Shown here piece by piece: positions 8,072 through 19,368 of a stretch of DNA of 64,000 nucleotides. Position numbers and translations under genes: made by a program. The notes beneath the pieces are model-generated. The model saw nothing but the letters and a program-made list of their open reading frames with translations, was not told where the DNA came from and searched no databases. Source of the stretch: Martinezella hainanensis (lineage in GTDB: Bacteria; Pseudomonadota; Alphaproteobacteria; Rhizobiales; Rhizobiaceae); assembly GCF_900094555.1 (NCBI RefSeq), contig NZ_FMAC01000001.1:1-64000 (forward strand), written 5' to 3'. Each line of letters opens with the position of its first letter. Positions within the stretch are counted from its first letter, which is position 1.

Positions 8072-8611
8072 TCAGTTTCCCTTGGTCGAGACGACGGGTA
8101 GATTGACGTCGACCATGCCTGCCTTGTCGAACATCAGCATCACGGGCACCGTACCGCCCTGCTTGAAGGGCGTCTTCACCTGCTTGAACATCATGTGCAT
8201 CGTACTCGGCGCGAGCGTCACGGTTGCGCCGGCGGGGATGGCGATACCCCCCTTGATCTCGCGCATCTTCATGATCTCGCCCTCCATCTTCATCTCATGC
8301 AGCTCCACCTTGCCTGCGGACGACGAGGTTACGGAGGTGAGCTTGTCGTCCGTCTTGCCCGTATTGTGGATGGTGATGTAACCGCCGCCGACGGGCTGGC
8401 CGGGAAGCATGGCGCGAACATAACCGCCGCTGATATCGAGATCACCAAGCTTGGCAGACGCAGAGCCAGCAGGCGCCGCACCGGCATCCATGTGCATCCC
8501 GGACATGGATCTCATCGCGCCACTGTCCTCAGCCATCGCTCCATTGAGCGGAAGCGAAAAAGCGCCAATGGAAATCAGCAATGCGGCGGCGTAGTTGCGG
8601 TTCATGTTCAT
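8072..8611 (-). CDS. PCu(A)C family periplasmic copper chaperone
   Basis: A 179-residue exported protein with a signal peptide ending near NGAMA. The mature start is Met/His-rich (SMSGMHMDAG). The copper-binding motif is present: HEMKMEGEIMKMR, then after the usual gap a MHMMF segment, matching the family's His-Met pattern. PCu(A)C proteins carry Cu(I) in the periplasm for cytochrome oxidase maturation, often with SenC/Sco. No Sco or oxidase gene is adjacent here. The Met-rich leader may add a second copper site, which is inference. Confidence 0.9.
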   Translation of the reverse strand: MNMNRNYAAALLISIGAFSLPLNGAMAEDSGAMRSMSGMHMDAGAAPAGSASAKLGDLDISGGYVRAMLPGQPVGGGYITIHNTGKTDDKLTSVTSSSAGKVELHEMKMEGEIMKMREIKGGIAIPAGATVTLAPSTMHMMFKQVKTPFKQGGTVPVMLMFDKAGMVDVNLPVVSTKGN

Positions 8612-8739
8612 CTCCTGCCCGGCTCCTCGATCGAGCAGAAGGGATAGCCTCTCCCATCCCTATTGCAAAGGCCCGTAATCATTAGGAAACGCAGGATTGA
8701 TCGGCGCGACAAAAATTTGTTCAGCGGCGACATTTGCCC

Positions 8740-8768
8740 CTTGCCATCTCTGCCCGGGACCGGATAAT
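8740..8768 (+). promoter_or_regulatory. Predicted promoter of the glycine cleavage operon
   Basis: CTTGCC at 8740-8745 and GATAAT at 8763-8768 are separated by exactly 17 bases. Transcription would begin near 8775, just ahead of the glycine riboswitch. The call rests on pattern and position. Confidence 0.65.
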
Positions 8769-8782
8769 GGCACTCAACCCTG

Positions 8783-8936
8783 TTGGGAGAATCCGGCGCA
8801 AGCCGGTGCCGAAGGAGCAACCGCCCCGGAAACTCTCAGGCCAAAGGACCAGCAAGGGGCAGACGGAACTCTGGAGAGAAGCGCGCAAGCGTTCGCCGAA
8901 GGGATAACAATCTCAGGCAAACAGACAGAGGGGGCT
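8783..8936 (+). ncRNA. Tandem glycine riboswitch (two aptamers)
   Basis: Two glycine aptamers lie back to back upstream of gcvT. Aptamer 1 shows GGGAGA, GCCGAAGGAGCAA, an AAACTCTCAGGC-type core and CTCTGGAGAG near 8871. Aptamer 2 shows GCCGAAGGGATAACAATCTC followed by AGGCAAA and CAGAGGGG. These GCCGAAGG and CTCAGGCAAA blocks are diagnostic. The ligand activates the downstream glycine cleavage genes in known cases. A promoter at 8740-8768 precedes it. Confidence 0.95.
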
Positions 8937-9009
8937 CATCGTCAGGCGCAACCGCGCCGAAATTGTGAGCTCTGCGCTTTGAAACGAGCGCAAAACCCGG
9001 AGGCGTCAT

Positions 9010-10146
9010 TTGGACGAGACCGCTGCCCTCAAGACCACCCCCCTTCATGCCCTGCATGTGTCGCTCGGTGCCCGCATGGTGCCTTTCGCAGGCTATGACA
9101 TGCCCGTGCAATATGCGCCCGGCGTGCTGAAGGAACATCTCTGGACTCGATCCTCCGCCGGACTGTTCGACGTGTCGCATATGGGTCAGGTGACGATCCG
9201 CGCCCGCTCCGGCAAATATGAGGATGCGGCGCTAGCCCTCGAAAGCCTCGTGCCGGTCGACATCCTCGGTCTCGCCGAAGGCCGCCAGCGCTATGGCTTC
9301 TTCACCGACGACAAGGGCGGCATCCTCGACGACCTGATGATCACCCATATGGACGACTATCTCTTCGTCGTCGTCAATGCCGCCTGCAAGGAGCAGGATT
9401 TTAAGCATCTTCAAGATCATATCGGCGATAGCTGCGAAGTGACCTTACTTGATCGAGCCCTCATCGCGCTTCAGGGACCGCGCGCCGTTGACGTCCTCGC
9501 GGAACTCTGGGCCGATATCGCTTACATGAAATTTATGGACGTGCGCCATTGTCGCCTCCATGACGTTTCCTGCCTCGTTTCGCGCTCCGGCTATAGCGGC
9601 GAGGACGGTTTCGAAATCTCCGTACCGGCAGACAAGGCCGAGGATATCGCCAAGCGGCTGCTCGAGCATCCGGATGTCCAGCCGATCGGCCTCGGCGCCC
9701 GTGACTCGCTGCGCCTCGAAGCCGGCCTCTGCCTCTATGGCAACGACATCGACCAGACGACGACGCCGATCGAAGGCGCGCTCGAATGGGCCATTCAGAA
9801 AGCCCGCAAGACGGGCGGCGCCCGCGCCGGCCGGTTTCCGGGAGCAGCTCGCATTCTCGGCGAGCTCGATGGCGGCACTTCGCGCCGCCGCGTCGGCCTG
9901 AAGCCCGAGGGCAAGGCGCCGGTGCGCGGTCACTCCAAGCTTTATGCCGATGCCGAAGGCAAGACCGAAATCGGCGAAGTCACCTCTGGCGGTTTCGGTC
10001 CGAGCGTCGAATCCCCGGTCGCCATGGGCTATGTGCCAACCGATTTCACGGCGCCCGGCACCACTGTTTACGCTGAAGTGCGCGGCAAGTATCTGCCCGT
10101 CGTCGTCAGCACCCTGCCTTTCATCAAGCCCACCTACAAACGTTGA
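9010..10146 (+). CDS. gcvT: Glycine cleavage system T protein (aminomethyltransferase)
   Basis: A 378-residue tetrahydrofolate-dependent aminomethyltransferase that takes the methylamine group from lipoylated H protein, releasing ammonia and 5,10-methylene-THF. Family segments: [13 protein letters not shown] near the start, FDVSHMGQ, then [12 protein letters not shown] and [22 protein letters not shown] around the folate site. The start is a TTG codon at 9010 with CCCGGAGG just upstream; no ATG gives a full N-terminus. It is the first gene of the gcvTHP operon and is controlled by the glycine riboswitch. Confidence 0.96.
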   Translation: MDETAALKTTPLHALHVSLGARMVPFAGYDMPVQYAPGVLKEHLWTRSSAGLFDVSHMGQVTIRARSGKYEDAALALESLVPVDILGLAEGRQRYGFFTDDKGGILDDLMITHMDDYLFVVVNAACKEQDFKHLQDHIGDSCEVTLLDRALIALQGPRAVDVLAELWADIAYMKFMDVRHCRLHDVSCLVSRSGYSGEDGFEISVPADKAEDIAKRLLEHPDVQPIGLGARDSLRLEAGLCLYGNDIDQTTTPIEGALEWAIQKARKTGGARAGRFPGAARILGELDGGTSRRRVGLKPEGKAPVRGHSKLYADAEGKTEIGEVTSGGFGPSVESPVAMGYVPTDFTAPGTTVYAEVRGKYLPVVVSTLPFIKPTYKR

Positions 10147-10171
10147 ACGTCTTTTCCAGAGAGGATTACCC

Positions 10172-10533
10172 ATGCTGAAATTCACCGAAGAACATGAGTG
10201 GCTGAAGGTCGAAGGCGATATCGCAACGGTCGGCATCACGGCGCATGCCGCCGAGCAACTCGGCGATCTCGTTTTCGTCGAACTGCCTGAAGTCGGCGCC
10301 AGCTTCTCCAAGGGTGGCGACGCGGCAACCGTCGAATCCGTCAAGGCAGCCTCCGAAGTCTATTGTCCGCTCGACGGAGAGATCACTGAAGTCAACGAAG
10401 CCATCACCGCCGATCCGGCCCTCGTCAATTCCGACCCGATGGGTGACGGTTGGTTCTTCAAGCTCAAGCTGAAGAATGTCAGCGATCTAGATGGTCTTCT
10501 TGATGAATCCGGTTACAAGGAGCTGATCGGATA

Positions 10534-10534
<1 letters not shown>
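10172..10534 (+). CDS. gcvH: Glycine cleavage system H protein
   Basis: A 120-residue lipoyl carrier protein that shuttles the aminomethyl group between the P and T proteins and then the L protein. The lipoylation site is Lys58 within VESVKAASE, and the N-terminus [15 protein letters not shown] is standard. Length is normal. The ATG at 10172 follows a GAGAGGA ribosome site. It is 25 bases after gcvT, and its stop overlaps the gcvP start by one base (TAATG), indicating coupled expression. Confidence 0.97.
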
Positions 10535-13398
<2,864 letters not shown>

Positions 13399-13474
13399 AG
13401 TTTTTGCAAAAAAGCGAAGCGGTTCAGTCGCTTCGCTGGAAACAGACATAAATCTATTGTGAAACTTGTCTATG

Positions 13475-13512
13475 AAAACGCCGCGTGTCCGAAAGGATGC
13501 GCGGCGTTTTTC
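13475..13512 (+). terminator. Rho-independent terminator of the gcv operon
   Basis: AAAACGCCGCG at 13475-13485 pairs perfectly with CGCGGCGTTTT at 13500-13510, an 11-base stem with a T-run on the descending arm. It ends gcvTHP. Another 9-base-pair hairpin at 13413-13437 precedes it but lacks a T-run. Confidence 0.85.
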
Positions 13513-13546
13513 ATGACGCCACAGTGGGGCCTTGGAATTCAGATTC

Positions 13547-14167
13547 ATGCCGGAGCAACCGGAACTTCACTTCGTCGCCGGGCGAACGGAACGTGCTTCC
13601 GCGCCGCTGCTTCTCCTGCATGGGAGCGGCATGAATGAGGCCGCGCTTGTTCCTCTTGCCGATTCGGCTGCGCCGCAGCATCCCTATATCGCCCTGCGAG
13701 GTGCCATCGGCTGGGAGGGCGGATTTGCCTTCTTTCGCCGCAATCCGGATCGAAGCCTGGATCATGCGGATCTCATAAGCCGCACGGATGGACTCTGTGA
13801 TTTCATCGAAACGGCTCTGGAGCAAGGGACGCTCAAGCGGACCCCCGTGCTGGTTGGCTTTTCGAATGGCGCGATCATGGCGGCATCCATTCTTTTGCGC
13901 CGGCCCCGCCTGGCCGCCGCCGCCATTTTGATGCGGCCACTCTCGCCGGCACTGGACGCACGCTTTCCATCGCTGGCCGCTTTGCCGATCCTGATCGTGT
14001 CCGCCGAGCACGATCAGCGACGCGAACCCGGCGATGCCGATATCTTGAAAAATCAATTTGCAAACGCCGGTGCGGATGTCAGCGCGCATGTGCTGGCAAC
14101 CGGTCACGACGTCAATCAAGACGACATCGGCATCATCCGCGACTGGCTCATACGGAAAGGCTTATGA
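13547..14167 (+). CDS. Phospholipase/carboxylesterase-like serine hydrolase
   Basis: A 206-residue alpha/beta hydrolase with LLLLHGSGMNE (oxyanion region), GFSNGAIMAA (nucleophile Ser), an acidic residue in SAEHDQRR and a final TGHDV His, the pattern of the MhqD/YpfH carboxylesterase group. Substrate is unknown. I chose ATG 13547; a TTG at 13532 in the same frame is an alternative, and neither has a strong ribosome site. The stop is one base before the start of a HigA-like antitoxin gene, so the two genes are probably translated together. Confidence 0.82.
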   Translation: MPEQPELHFVAGRTERASAPLLLLHGSGMNEAALVPLADSAAPQHPYIALRGAIGWEGGFAFFRRNPDRSLDHADLISRTDGLCDFIETALEQGTLKRTPVLVGFSNGAIMAASILLRRPRLAAAAILMRPLSPALDARFPSLAALPILIVSAEHDQRREPGDADILKNQFANAGADVSAHVLATGHDVNQDDIGIIRDWLIRKGL

Positions 14168-14168
14168 C

Positions 14169-14435
14169 ATGAATCAGGAGATTTCCCTGAGCACCGACAA
14201 TCCCGACAGCTATATCGCGGCCGCATTCGCCACGGACGACCCCGCCTCGATCGCCAGGGCATTAGGCGAAGTTGCCCGCACGCGCAACATGAGCAAGCTC
14301 GCCAAGGATGTCGGCATGAACCGTTCGGCGCTCTATCGTGCACTGAGCGGTGACGGAAATCCGGAATTCGCCACGATCCTGAAAGTCGTCAGAGCGCTCG
14401 GCCTCAAGCTGACGCCGGTATCGGCCGCAAGCTAA
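14169..14435 (+). CDS. HigA-type addiction module antidote-like DNA-binding protein (orphan)
   Basis: An 88-residue protein with a helix-turn-helix (MSKLAKDVGMNRSALYRAL, about residues 44-62) followed by GNPEFATILKVVRALGLKL, the signature end of the HigA-like addiction module antidote family. Such proteins normally sit directly after a RelE/HigB-fold toxin gene. Here the upstream partner is a serine hydrolase with a one-base gap, and no toxin-sized gene follows. It is either an orphan regulator or a chromosomal remnant. The ATG at 14169 gives a normal family length. Confidence 0.82.
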   Translation: MNQEISLSTDNPDSYIAAAFATDDPASIARALGEVARTRNMSKLAKDVGMNRSALYRALSGDGNPEFATILKVVRALGLKLTPVSAAS

Positions 14436-14454
14436 GTCTCGCCTCGAAGCGTCG

Positions 14455-15147
14455 CTAACCGATCGCCTCTTCGAGCAGAAGCAGTACGAGAAAGCCGGTA
14501 AAGAACATGGCTGTCACCCAAGGGCGATCGGGTGTTTCATGAGCTTCGACCAGCAGTTCTTCGGTGACGAGATAGAGGAGCGCAATCAGCCCGAACGCGA
14601 AGAAGCCGGTCAGAATCGGGTCGGGCAACGACGCGATCGGTGTTCCCAGCAAAGCGCCGATCGGCAAAAGCAGTGCAAGCGCTGCCGTAATGGCGACGAT
14701 CCTGGCTCGAGAGCGAACGCTCTCGCCAAGCTCGTTCGCGACCGTCAGGCCCAGGAACAGCACCTCGATCGTCAGGGCGATCGTCAGCAGCAGGCCTACC
14801 TTCGGGCCGGCTGCAAAGCCGATGCCGAGCACAAGGCCATCGATCAGAATATCGATACCAATCGCCGCGAGAAGGCCAACCGGTCCTTTGGCCCATTTTT
14901 CCAGTTGCTTGACCAGCAGCATGACGATGACGCCGATCGCGCCGCCGATGACGGTCGCCAAGGGAGAACCTCTGTGCATGACATCGGGCAGGATCTCGCC
15001 AGCGGCGGCGGCAAAGACCACACCGGCGGCAAAATGCTGGATTGCGCTGACAAGATTAGGCCCCGGCCGCGTGTTCACGGCAACGGCGGCACCCGCAATG
15101 GCCGCAGTCGCAGGGATCAAGGTGTAAACCCATGCCGCAGCCGCCAT
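14455..15147 (-). CDS. ZIP family divalent metal transporter
   Basis: A 230-residue inner-membrane protein with about seven or eight helices. The two metal-site helices are recognisable: QHFAAGVVFAAAAGEILPD with His and Glu/Asp ligands, and DILIDGLVLGIG with Asp ligands in place of the more usual His. ZIP proteins import zinc, iron or manganese; the substitution means the preferred metal cannot be inferred. It converges on the antitoxin gene with a 19-base gap. Confidence 0.8.
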   Translation of the reverse strand: MAAAAWVYTLIPATAAIAGAAVAVNTRPGPNLVSAIQHFAAGVVFAAAAGEILPDVMHRGSPLATVIGGAIGVIVMLLVKQLEKWAKGPVGLLAAIGIDILIDGLVLGIGFAAGPKVGLLLTIALTIEVLFLGLTVANELGESVRSRARIVAITAALALLLPIGALLGTPIASLPDPILTGFFAFGLIALLYLVTEELLVEAHETPDRPWVTAMFFTGFLVLLLLEEAIG

Positions 15148-15316
15148 AGAATTCCCCCTCGCGCGCCGTGTCGATTTTCACCGGCGAGCCGGTCAGCCGA
15201 GGAGATAATAGTGATATCCTCGGCACGCGTCGATCAAAGCACGAAATGCAGCGAGGTGAAATACGGCTAAGTCGGCTCCAAGCGGACTGAGCACCCCGAC
15301 CCTAAGCAATCGACAG

Positions 15317-15922
15317 CTACCAGATCACCTTGGACAATTCGGATAAGACGATATTGCCGTAGTCCTCGTCCTTGATGCTGAACTCGGCCTCGCCGGATTC
15401 CAAATTGAAGTTGAAATAGACTTCAGCTGCGCCCTCGGCAAGAAAGAGCTTGGTGGCGTACCAGTTTCCCGCCGCTCCACCAAAACCGCCGCCAGGAAGG
15501 CGCGTGGCCGGAGGGCCGAGAAATGCTATGTCAAATGGTAGTGTTTCCTGCTTTGCTGCTGAAAAGGTTGGAGAATCCGCGGCCAAAGCATTGGCCAGCC
15601 GTTCGAAAAACTGTGCCGGGCGGGAACTCGTAACATGACGAAATTCGCCATGCGAGAAGCTTACCGGAGTATCAAGATCGGCGCTGCCGTCCTTTTTCCG
15701 CGGACCCTGAATTTCAATGAGGAACTTTGTTTGGTCCTGCCCCTCGCCATAGCGAGCCATCAAGGCGAGAGTTTCTGGATCCGAGCCGCCAGTCATCGGG
15801 GCAATTTTGAAGGGAAGAGAGGCCGGAAAATCACCGTCCGCAGGAAGCGTCACCTCGCTGCCGCTCTGTGCTGACAGCAACGCCGCCACCGGCAGAATCA
15901 GTACGGAGCGCCGCGTGATCAT
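15317..15922 (-). CDS. Exported protein of unknown function
   Basis: A 201-residue protein with an N-terminal MITRRSVLILPVAALLSAQ segment that looks like a signal peptide; an RR pair precedes the hydrophobic core, but the full Tat motif is not present. I do not recognise the rest. It is rich in aromatic and acidic residues toward the C-terminus (EVYFNFNLESGEAEFS, KDEDYGNIVLSELSKVIW), suggesting a soluble beta-rich periplasmic domain. It ends the minus-strand run after the suf operon and may share its transcript. Confidence 0.65.
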   Translation of the reverse strand: MITRRSVLILPVAALLSAQSGSEVTLPADGDFPASLPFKIAPMTGGSDPETLALMARYGEGQDQTKFLIEIQGPRKKDGSADLDTPVSFSHGEFRHVTSSRPAQFFERLANALAADSPTFSAAKQETLPFDIAFLGPPATRLPGGGFGGAAGNWYATKLFLAEGAAEVYFNFNLESGEAEFSIKDEDYGNIVLSELSKVIW

Positions 15923-15956
15923 CCCGCATCCTGAGATAACAAACGGCGCCTGCCCG

Positions 15957-16346
15957 TCATATGGCTTGCGCGGATTGGCGCTGAGCCGCCAGTGCGGCGA
16001 GATCGGCGGGCTTCAATTCGACGGATTCGCCACAGCCACAGGCCGATGTTTGGTTCGGATTGGTGAAGATGAAACCGGAGCGCAAGGTCGTCGTTTCGAA
16101 GCCCATTTCGGTGCCGAGCAGATAAAGTACCGCAGACGGCTCCACCCAGACCTTGGCGCCATCGCGCTCGATCAGGTCATCTTTCGCATTCGGCTCGGTC
16201 ACCAGGTTGATGGTATATTCCATCCCCGCGCAGCCGCCCTTCTTGATGCCAACCCGAACACCCTTGGCATCGGTGCCGGAATTTTCAACGATCGCCTTGA
16301 CGCGTGCTGCTGCCGCATCCGTCATGCTCATGACTGCAAAGCCCAT
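15957..16346 (-). CDS. sufA: Iron-sulfur cluster assembly scaffold/carrier SufA
   Basis: A 129-residue A-type carrier protein (HesB/IscA fold) that receives Fe-S clusters from SufBCD and passes them to apoproteins. The three conserved cysteines are present: KGGCAGM and the C-terminal ACGCGE pair. Start ATG at 16346 has GGAAGGAG upstream; a TTG at 16367 is possible but would lie inside that ribosome site. It is the last gene of the suf operon, 76 bases after the SufT gene. Confidence 0.93.
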   Translation of the reverse strand: MGFAVMSMTDAAAARVKAIVENSGTDAKGVRVGIKKGGCAGMEYTINLVTEPNAKDDLIERDGAKVWVEPSAVLYLLGTEMGFETTTLRSGFIFTNPNQTSACGCGESVELKPADLAALAAQRQSAQAI

Positions 16347-16422
16347 GGGCTCATTCTCCTTCCGCAACCGGGGTCAAGATCCGGCGCTTCGAGTCTCAAT
16401 GTAAAGCCGGCGGCCTAAAGCT

Positions 16423-16803
16423 TCAATACCAGCCGACGGCAACCTGCGCTTCTTCCGACATGCGATCCGGCGTCCAGGGCGGATCGAAGGTCATGCTGAC
16501 GTCGACACCGGAAACACCTTCGACGGCGCCGACGGCATTTTCGACCCAGCCGGGCATCTCGCCAGCAACCGGGCAACCGGGCGCCGTCAGCGTCATGACG
16601 ATCTTTACCATGCGGTCGTCTTCGATATCGATCTTGTAGACAAGGCCGAGTTCGAAGATATCAGCGGGAATTTCCGGATCGTAGACCGTTTTCAGTGCTG
16701 AGATGATGTCGTCGCTGAGGCGCGCCAGCTCATCCTCGGGGATGCTGGAGTGCACGATCCCTTCGCGCGCGTCGATCTTCTGTTCGCTTTCGTCGAGTGA
16801 CAT
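16423..16803 (-). CDS. sufT: SUF system MIP18/DUF59 protein SufT
   Basis: A 126-residue protein of the MIP18 (DUF59/PaaD-like) family. Typical features are DPEIPADIFELGLVYKIDI and TLTAPGCPVAGEMP, with the conserved Cys. SufT proteins help mature Fe-S enzymes, and the gene is a usual member of rhizobial suf operons. ATG at 16803 has GGAGG seven bases upstream; a GTG codon directly precedes it. It lies 11 bases after sufS. Confidence 0.92.
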   Translation of the reverse strand: MSLDESEQKIDAREGIVHSSIPEDELARLSDDIISALKTVYDPEIPADIFELGLVYKIDIEDDRMVKIVMTLTAPGCPVAGEMPGWVENAVGAVEGVSGVDVSMTFDPPWTPDRMSEEAQVAVGWY

Positions 16804-16814
16804 CACTTGCCTCC

Positions 16815-18056
16815 TCAGGCAAAGAATTTCCGTGCATATTCCAGTGCGTCAGCCAAGGCATCCACCTCGGCGCGCGTATTGTACATGCCGAACGATGCTC
16901 GGCATGTGGAGGTGACGCCGAAGCGTTTCAAGAGCGGCTGGGCGCAATGGGTGCCGGCGCGAACGGCGACACCCTGCCGGTCGATCACCATAGAGACGTC
17001 GTGGGAGTGTATTCCCGCAAGCTCGAAGGAGAAAATGCCGCCCTTGCCCGGCGCCGTGCCGATCACGCGCAGCGAATTGATATCGCGCAACCGTTCCGCC
17101 GCATAGGCGGCAAGGTCGGCCTCATGACGGGCAATCGCTTCGCGGCCAATGCTGTCCATATAGTCGAGCGCGTAACCAAGGCCGATCGCCTGCACGATCG
17201 GCGGCGTACCGGCTTCGAAGCGGTGCGGCGGCTCGTTATAGGTAACGTTTTCCTCGGTGACGTCGAAAATCATCTCGCCGCCGCCCTGGAACGGCCGCAT
17301 CTCGGCAAGCCGCTCCTTCTTGCCGTAGAGAACACCGATGCCCGAGGGGCCATAGAGCTTGTGACCGGTCATGACGTACCAGTCGCAATCGATATCCTGC
17401 ACGTCGACGGGCATATGCACCGCACCCTGCGAGCCGTCGATCAGGACGGGAATGCCGCGCTCATGCGCGATACGGCAGACTTCCTTTACCGGAACGACCG
17501 TCCCGAGCGCATTCGACATATGCGTAATGGCGACGAGTTTGGTGCGCTCCGTCAGGCTCTTCTCGAAATCCTCGATATGGAACGCGCCCTCGTCGTCGAC
17601 GGGTACCCAGACCAGCTTAGCGCCCTGCCGCTCCCGGATGAAATGCCAGGGAACGATGTTGGAGTGATGCTCCATGATGGAGACGACGATCTCATCACCC
17701 TCACCAATCTTCGGCATACCCCAGCCGTAGGCGACCGTGTTGATCGCCTCGGTCGAGTTCTTGGTGAAGACGATATCGTCGACCGACGGCGCATTCAGGA
17801 AGCGGCGCACCTTTTCGCGAGCCGCTTCATAGGCTTCCGTCGCTGCATTGGACAGGAAGTGCAAGCCGCGATGCACATTCGCATATTCGTTGGAATAAGC
17901 ATACGAGATGGCATCGATGACGACCTGCGGCTTCTGCGCGGAGGCGCCGTTGTCGAGATAGACCAGCGGCTTGCCATGCACCGTTTTCGCCAGGATCGGG
18001 AAATCCCGGCGAATGGCTTCGACGTCATAGGCCGTTGCCGGCACGATCTTGTCCAC
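16815..18056 (-). CDS. sufS: Group II cysteine desulfurase SufS
   Basis: A 413-residue pyridoxal-phosphate enzyme that takes sulfur from cysteine for SufBCD cluster assembly. The PLP Lys is near residue 233 in TGHKLYGPSGIGVLYG, and the active-site Cys near residue 371 in RAGTHCAQPL, in the short-loop form typical of SufS. I chose a GTG start at 18056 because GGAGG lies eight bases before it; the frame extends to a TTG at 18071 that would overlap the ribosome site. It directly follows sufD. No sufE gene is present in the operon. Confidence 0.95.
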   Translation of the reverse strand: MDKIVPATAYDVEAIRRDFPILAKTVHGKPLVYLDNGASAQKPQVVIDAISYAYSNEYANVHRGLHFLSNAATEAYEAAREKVRRFLNAPSVDDIVFTKNSTEAINTVAYGWGMPKIGEGDEIVVSIMEHHSNIVPWHFIRERQGAKLVWVPVDDEGAFHIEDFEKSLTERTKLVAITHMSNALGTVVPVKEVCRIAHERGIPVLIDGSQGAVHMPVDVQDIDCDWYVMTGHKLYGPSGIGVLYGKKERLAEMRPFQGGGEMIFDVTEENVTYNEPPHRFEAGTPPIVQAIGLGYALDYMDSIGREAIARHEADLAAYAAERLRDINSLRVIGTAPGKGGIFSFELAGIHSHDVSMVIDRQGVAVRAGTHCAQPLLKRFGVTSTCRASFGMYNTRAEVDALADALEYARKFFA

Positions 18057-18071
18057 GAGCTTTGCCTCCAA

Positions 18072-19346
18072 TCAGGCGTGCTTTTCCAGCCAGGCGGAGA
18101 TAACGCCTTCCAGCGCCTCGACCAGGGCTTCGTCTTCCAGTTCCTCGACAATCTCGGCCACGAAGGCGTTGACCAGCATGGCACGAGCCTTGTTCTCGGG
18201 AATGCCGCGCGCCATCAGATAGTAGAGATGGTTCTTGTCGATATCGGCGACAGTGGCGCCATGGCCGCACTGAACGTCGTCGGCGAAGATTTCGAGCTCG
18301 GGCTTCACCGAGAACTCGGCATCGTCGGACATCAGAAGCGTGTTGCACGCCATCTTCGCGTCGGTCTTCTGCGCATCCGGAGCGACCCGGATCATACCCT
18401 GAAAGACGCCGCGGGCGCGATCAAACACCACGTTACGGATAACTTCCGTGGAACCCGTGTTCGGAACGTCATGACCGAGCACCATCGTCACGTCGGTATG
18501 GGTATCGCCACCGAGCAGATTGATGCCGCGAAGCGTCAAATCGGCGCCTTCGCCCACCACCTTGATGTAGAGTTCCTGACGTACGAGCTTGCCGCCGGCA
18601 TTGATAACGAACAGCCTCAGCTTGGCATCTTCTCCAAGATCGATGCGAAGCTGGCCGAGATGGGTGTCTTCGCTGCCCTGCTCCTGCAAGACGATCCAGG
18701 TGATTTCAGAACCCTTGCCGATCTTCACTTCGCTGACAGAGGAAACCAGCGCAGCCGCACCTTCGACCGCCTGATGACGCTCGATGAAGGTCGCCTTGAC
18801 GTCAGCGCCAAAGGAGACAGGCAGGCGGCTGTGAATCTGGCCGCCGGCATGGATGAACTGCACTTCCAGTGGCGCTTCGAGTTCGGTGCCATCAGGGAAA
18901 TCGATGACATAACCGTCACGCACAAAGCTTGCATTGATGCGGCCGATCGCGTCATCCTTACCAAGAGCTTCGAGGCCGGCAGCAGCCGTGCCGTTGATCA
19001 GGCTGTCAGCGTAGCGTCCGACAGTCAAACCCTTGACGGAGGCTTTTTCGCTTGCCTTGCCCTGAAGAGCCGCGAGAACGGGAGAGCCTTCGACCGTTGC
19101 CGGGAGAGCCTCTACCAGCCCCTTGCCGATATCGCTCGGCACCAGACGCAGTAGGTTCTTGAAATCGGTATAGTGCCAGGCCTCGACGCGGCGCGTCGGC
19201 AGGCCGGCAGTCTTCAGCTCGTCCAGCAGGCGATCGCGGACGGCGAAAACTTCGCCATCACCGGGCAGATCGCCCATCTGGTCGTTATACGCCTCGATCA
19301 GCGCCGTTTCGGCTGCTGTCAGGCGGTTCGTCGTCTGAATATTCAT
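18072..19346 (-). CDS. sufD: Fe-S cluster assembly protein SufD
   Basis: A 424-residue SufB/SufD-fold beta-helix protein. The C-terminal domain carries DDVQCGHGATVADIDKNHLYYLMARGI, the signature of SufD, including its cluster-related His. It forms the SufBC2D scaffold complex in the cytosol. ATG at 19346 (MNIQTTNRLTAAE) gives the usual N-terminus; the frame is open to 19418 without homologous character. It lies 22 bases after sufC. Confidence 0.95.
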   Translation of the reverse strand: MNIQTTNRLTAAETALIEAYNDQMGDLPGDGEVFAVRDRLLDELKTAGLPTRRVEAWHYTDFKNLLRLVPSDIGKGLVEALPATVEGSPVLAALQGKASEKASVKGLTVGRYADSLINGTAAAGLEALGKDDAIGRINASFVRDGYVIDFPDGTELEAPLEVQFIHAGGQIHSRLPVSFGADVKATFIERHQAVEGAAALVSSVSEVKIGKGSEITWIVLQEQGSEDTHLGQLRIDLGEDAKLRLFVINAGGKLVRQELYIKVVGEGADLTLRGINLLGGDTHTDVTMVLGHDVPNTGSTEVIRNVVFDRARGVFQGMIRVAPDAQKTDAKMACNTLLMSDDAEFSVKPELEIFADDVQCGHGATVADIDKNHLYYLMARGIPENKARAMLVNAFVAEIVEELEDEALVEALEGVISAWLEKHA

Positions 19347-19368
19347 CGACGTGTCCTTTCCGCCTCGA

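Noticed and set aside
13413-13437. Nine-base-pair hairpin after gcvP as a terminator
   Set aside because: No T-run follows; the perfect stem with T-run at 13475-13510 is the better terminator.
14169-14435. Complete toxin-antitoxin system
   Set aside because: No RelE/HigB-like toxin gene is present on either side, only a serine hydrolase and a ZIP transporter.
16797-19154. Plus-strand open frame of nearly 800 codons opposite sufS and sufD
   Set aside because: It is antisense to two firmly identified suf genes and has no recognisable domain.
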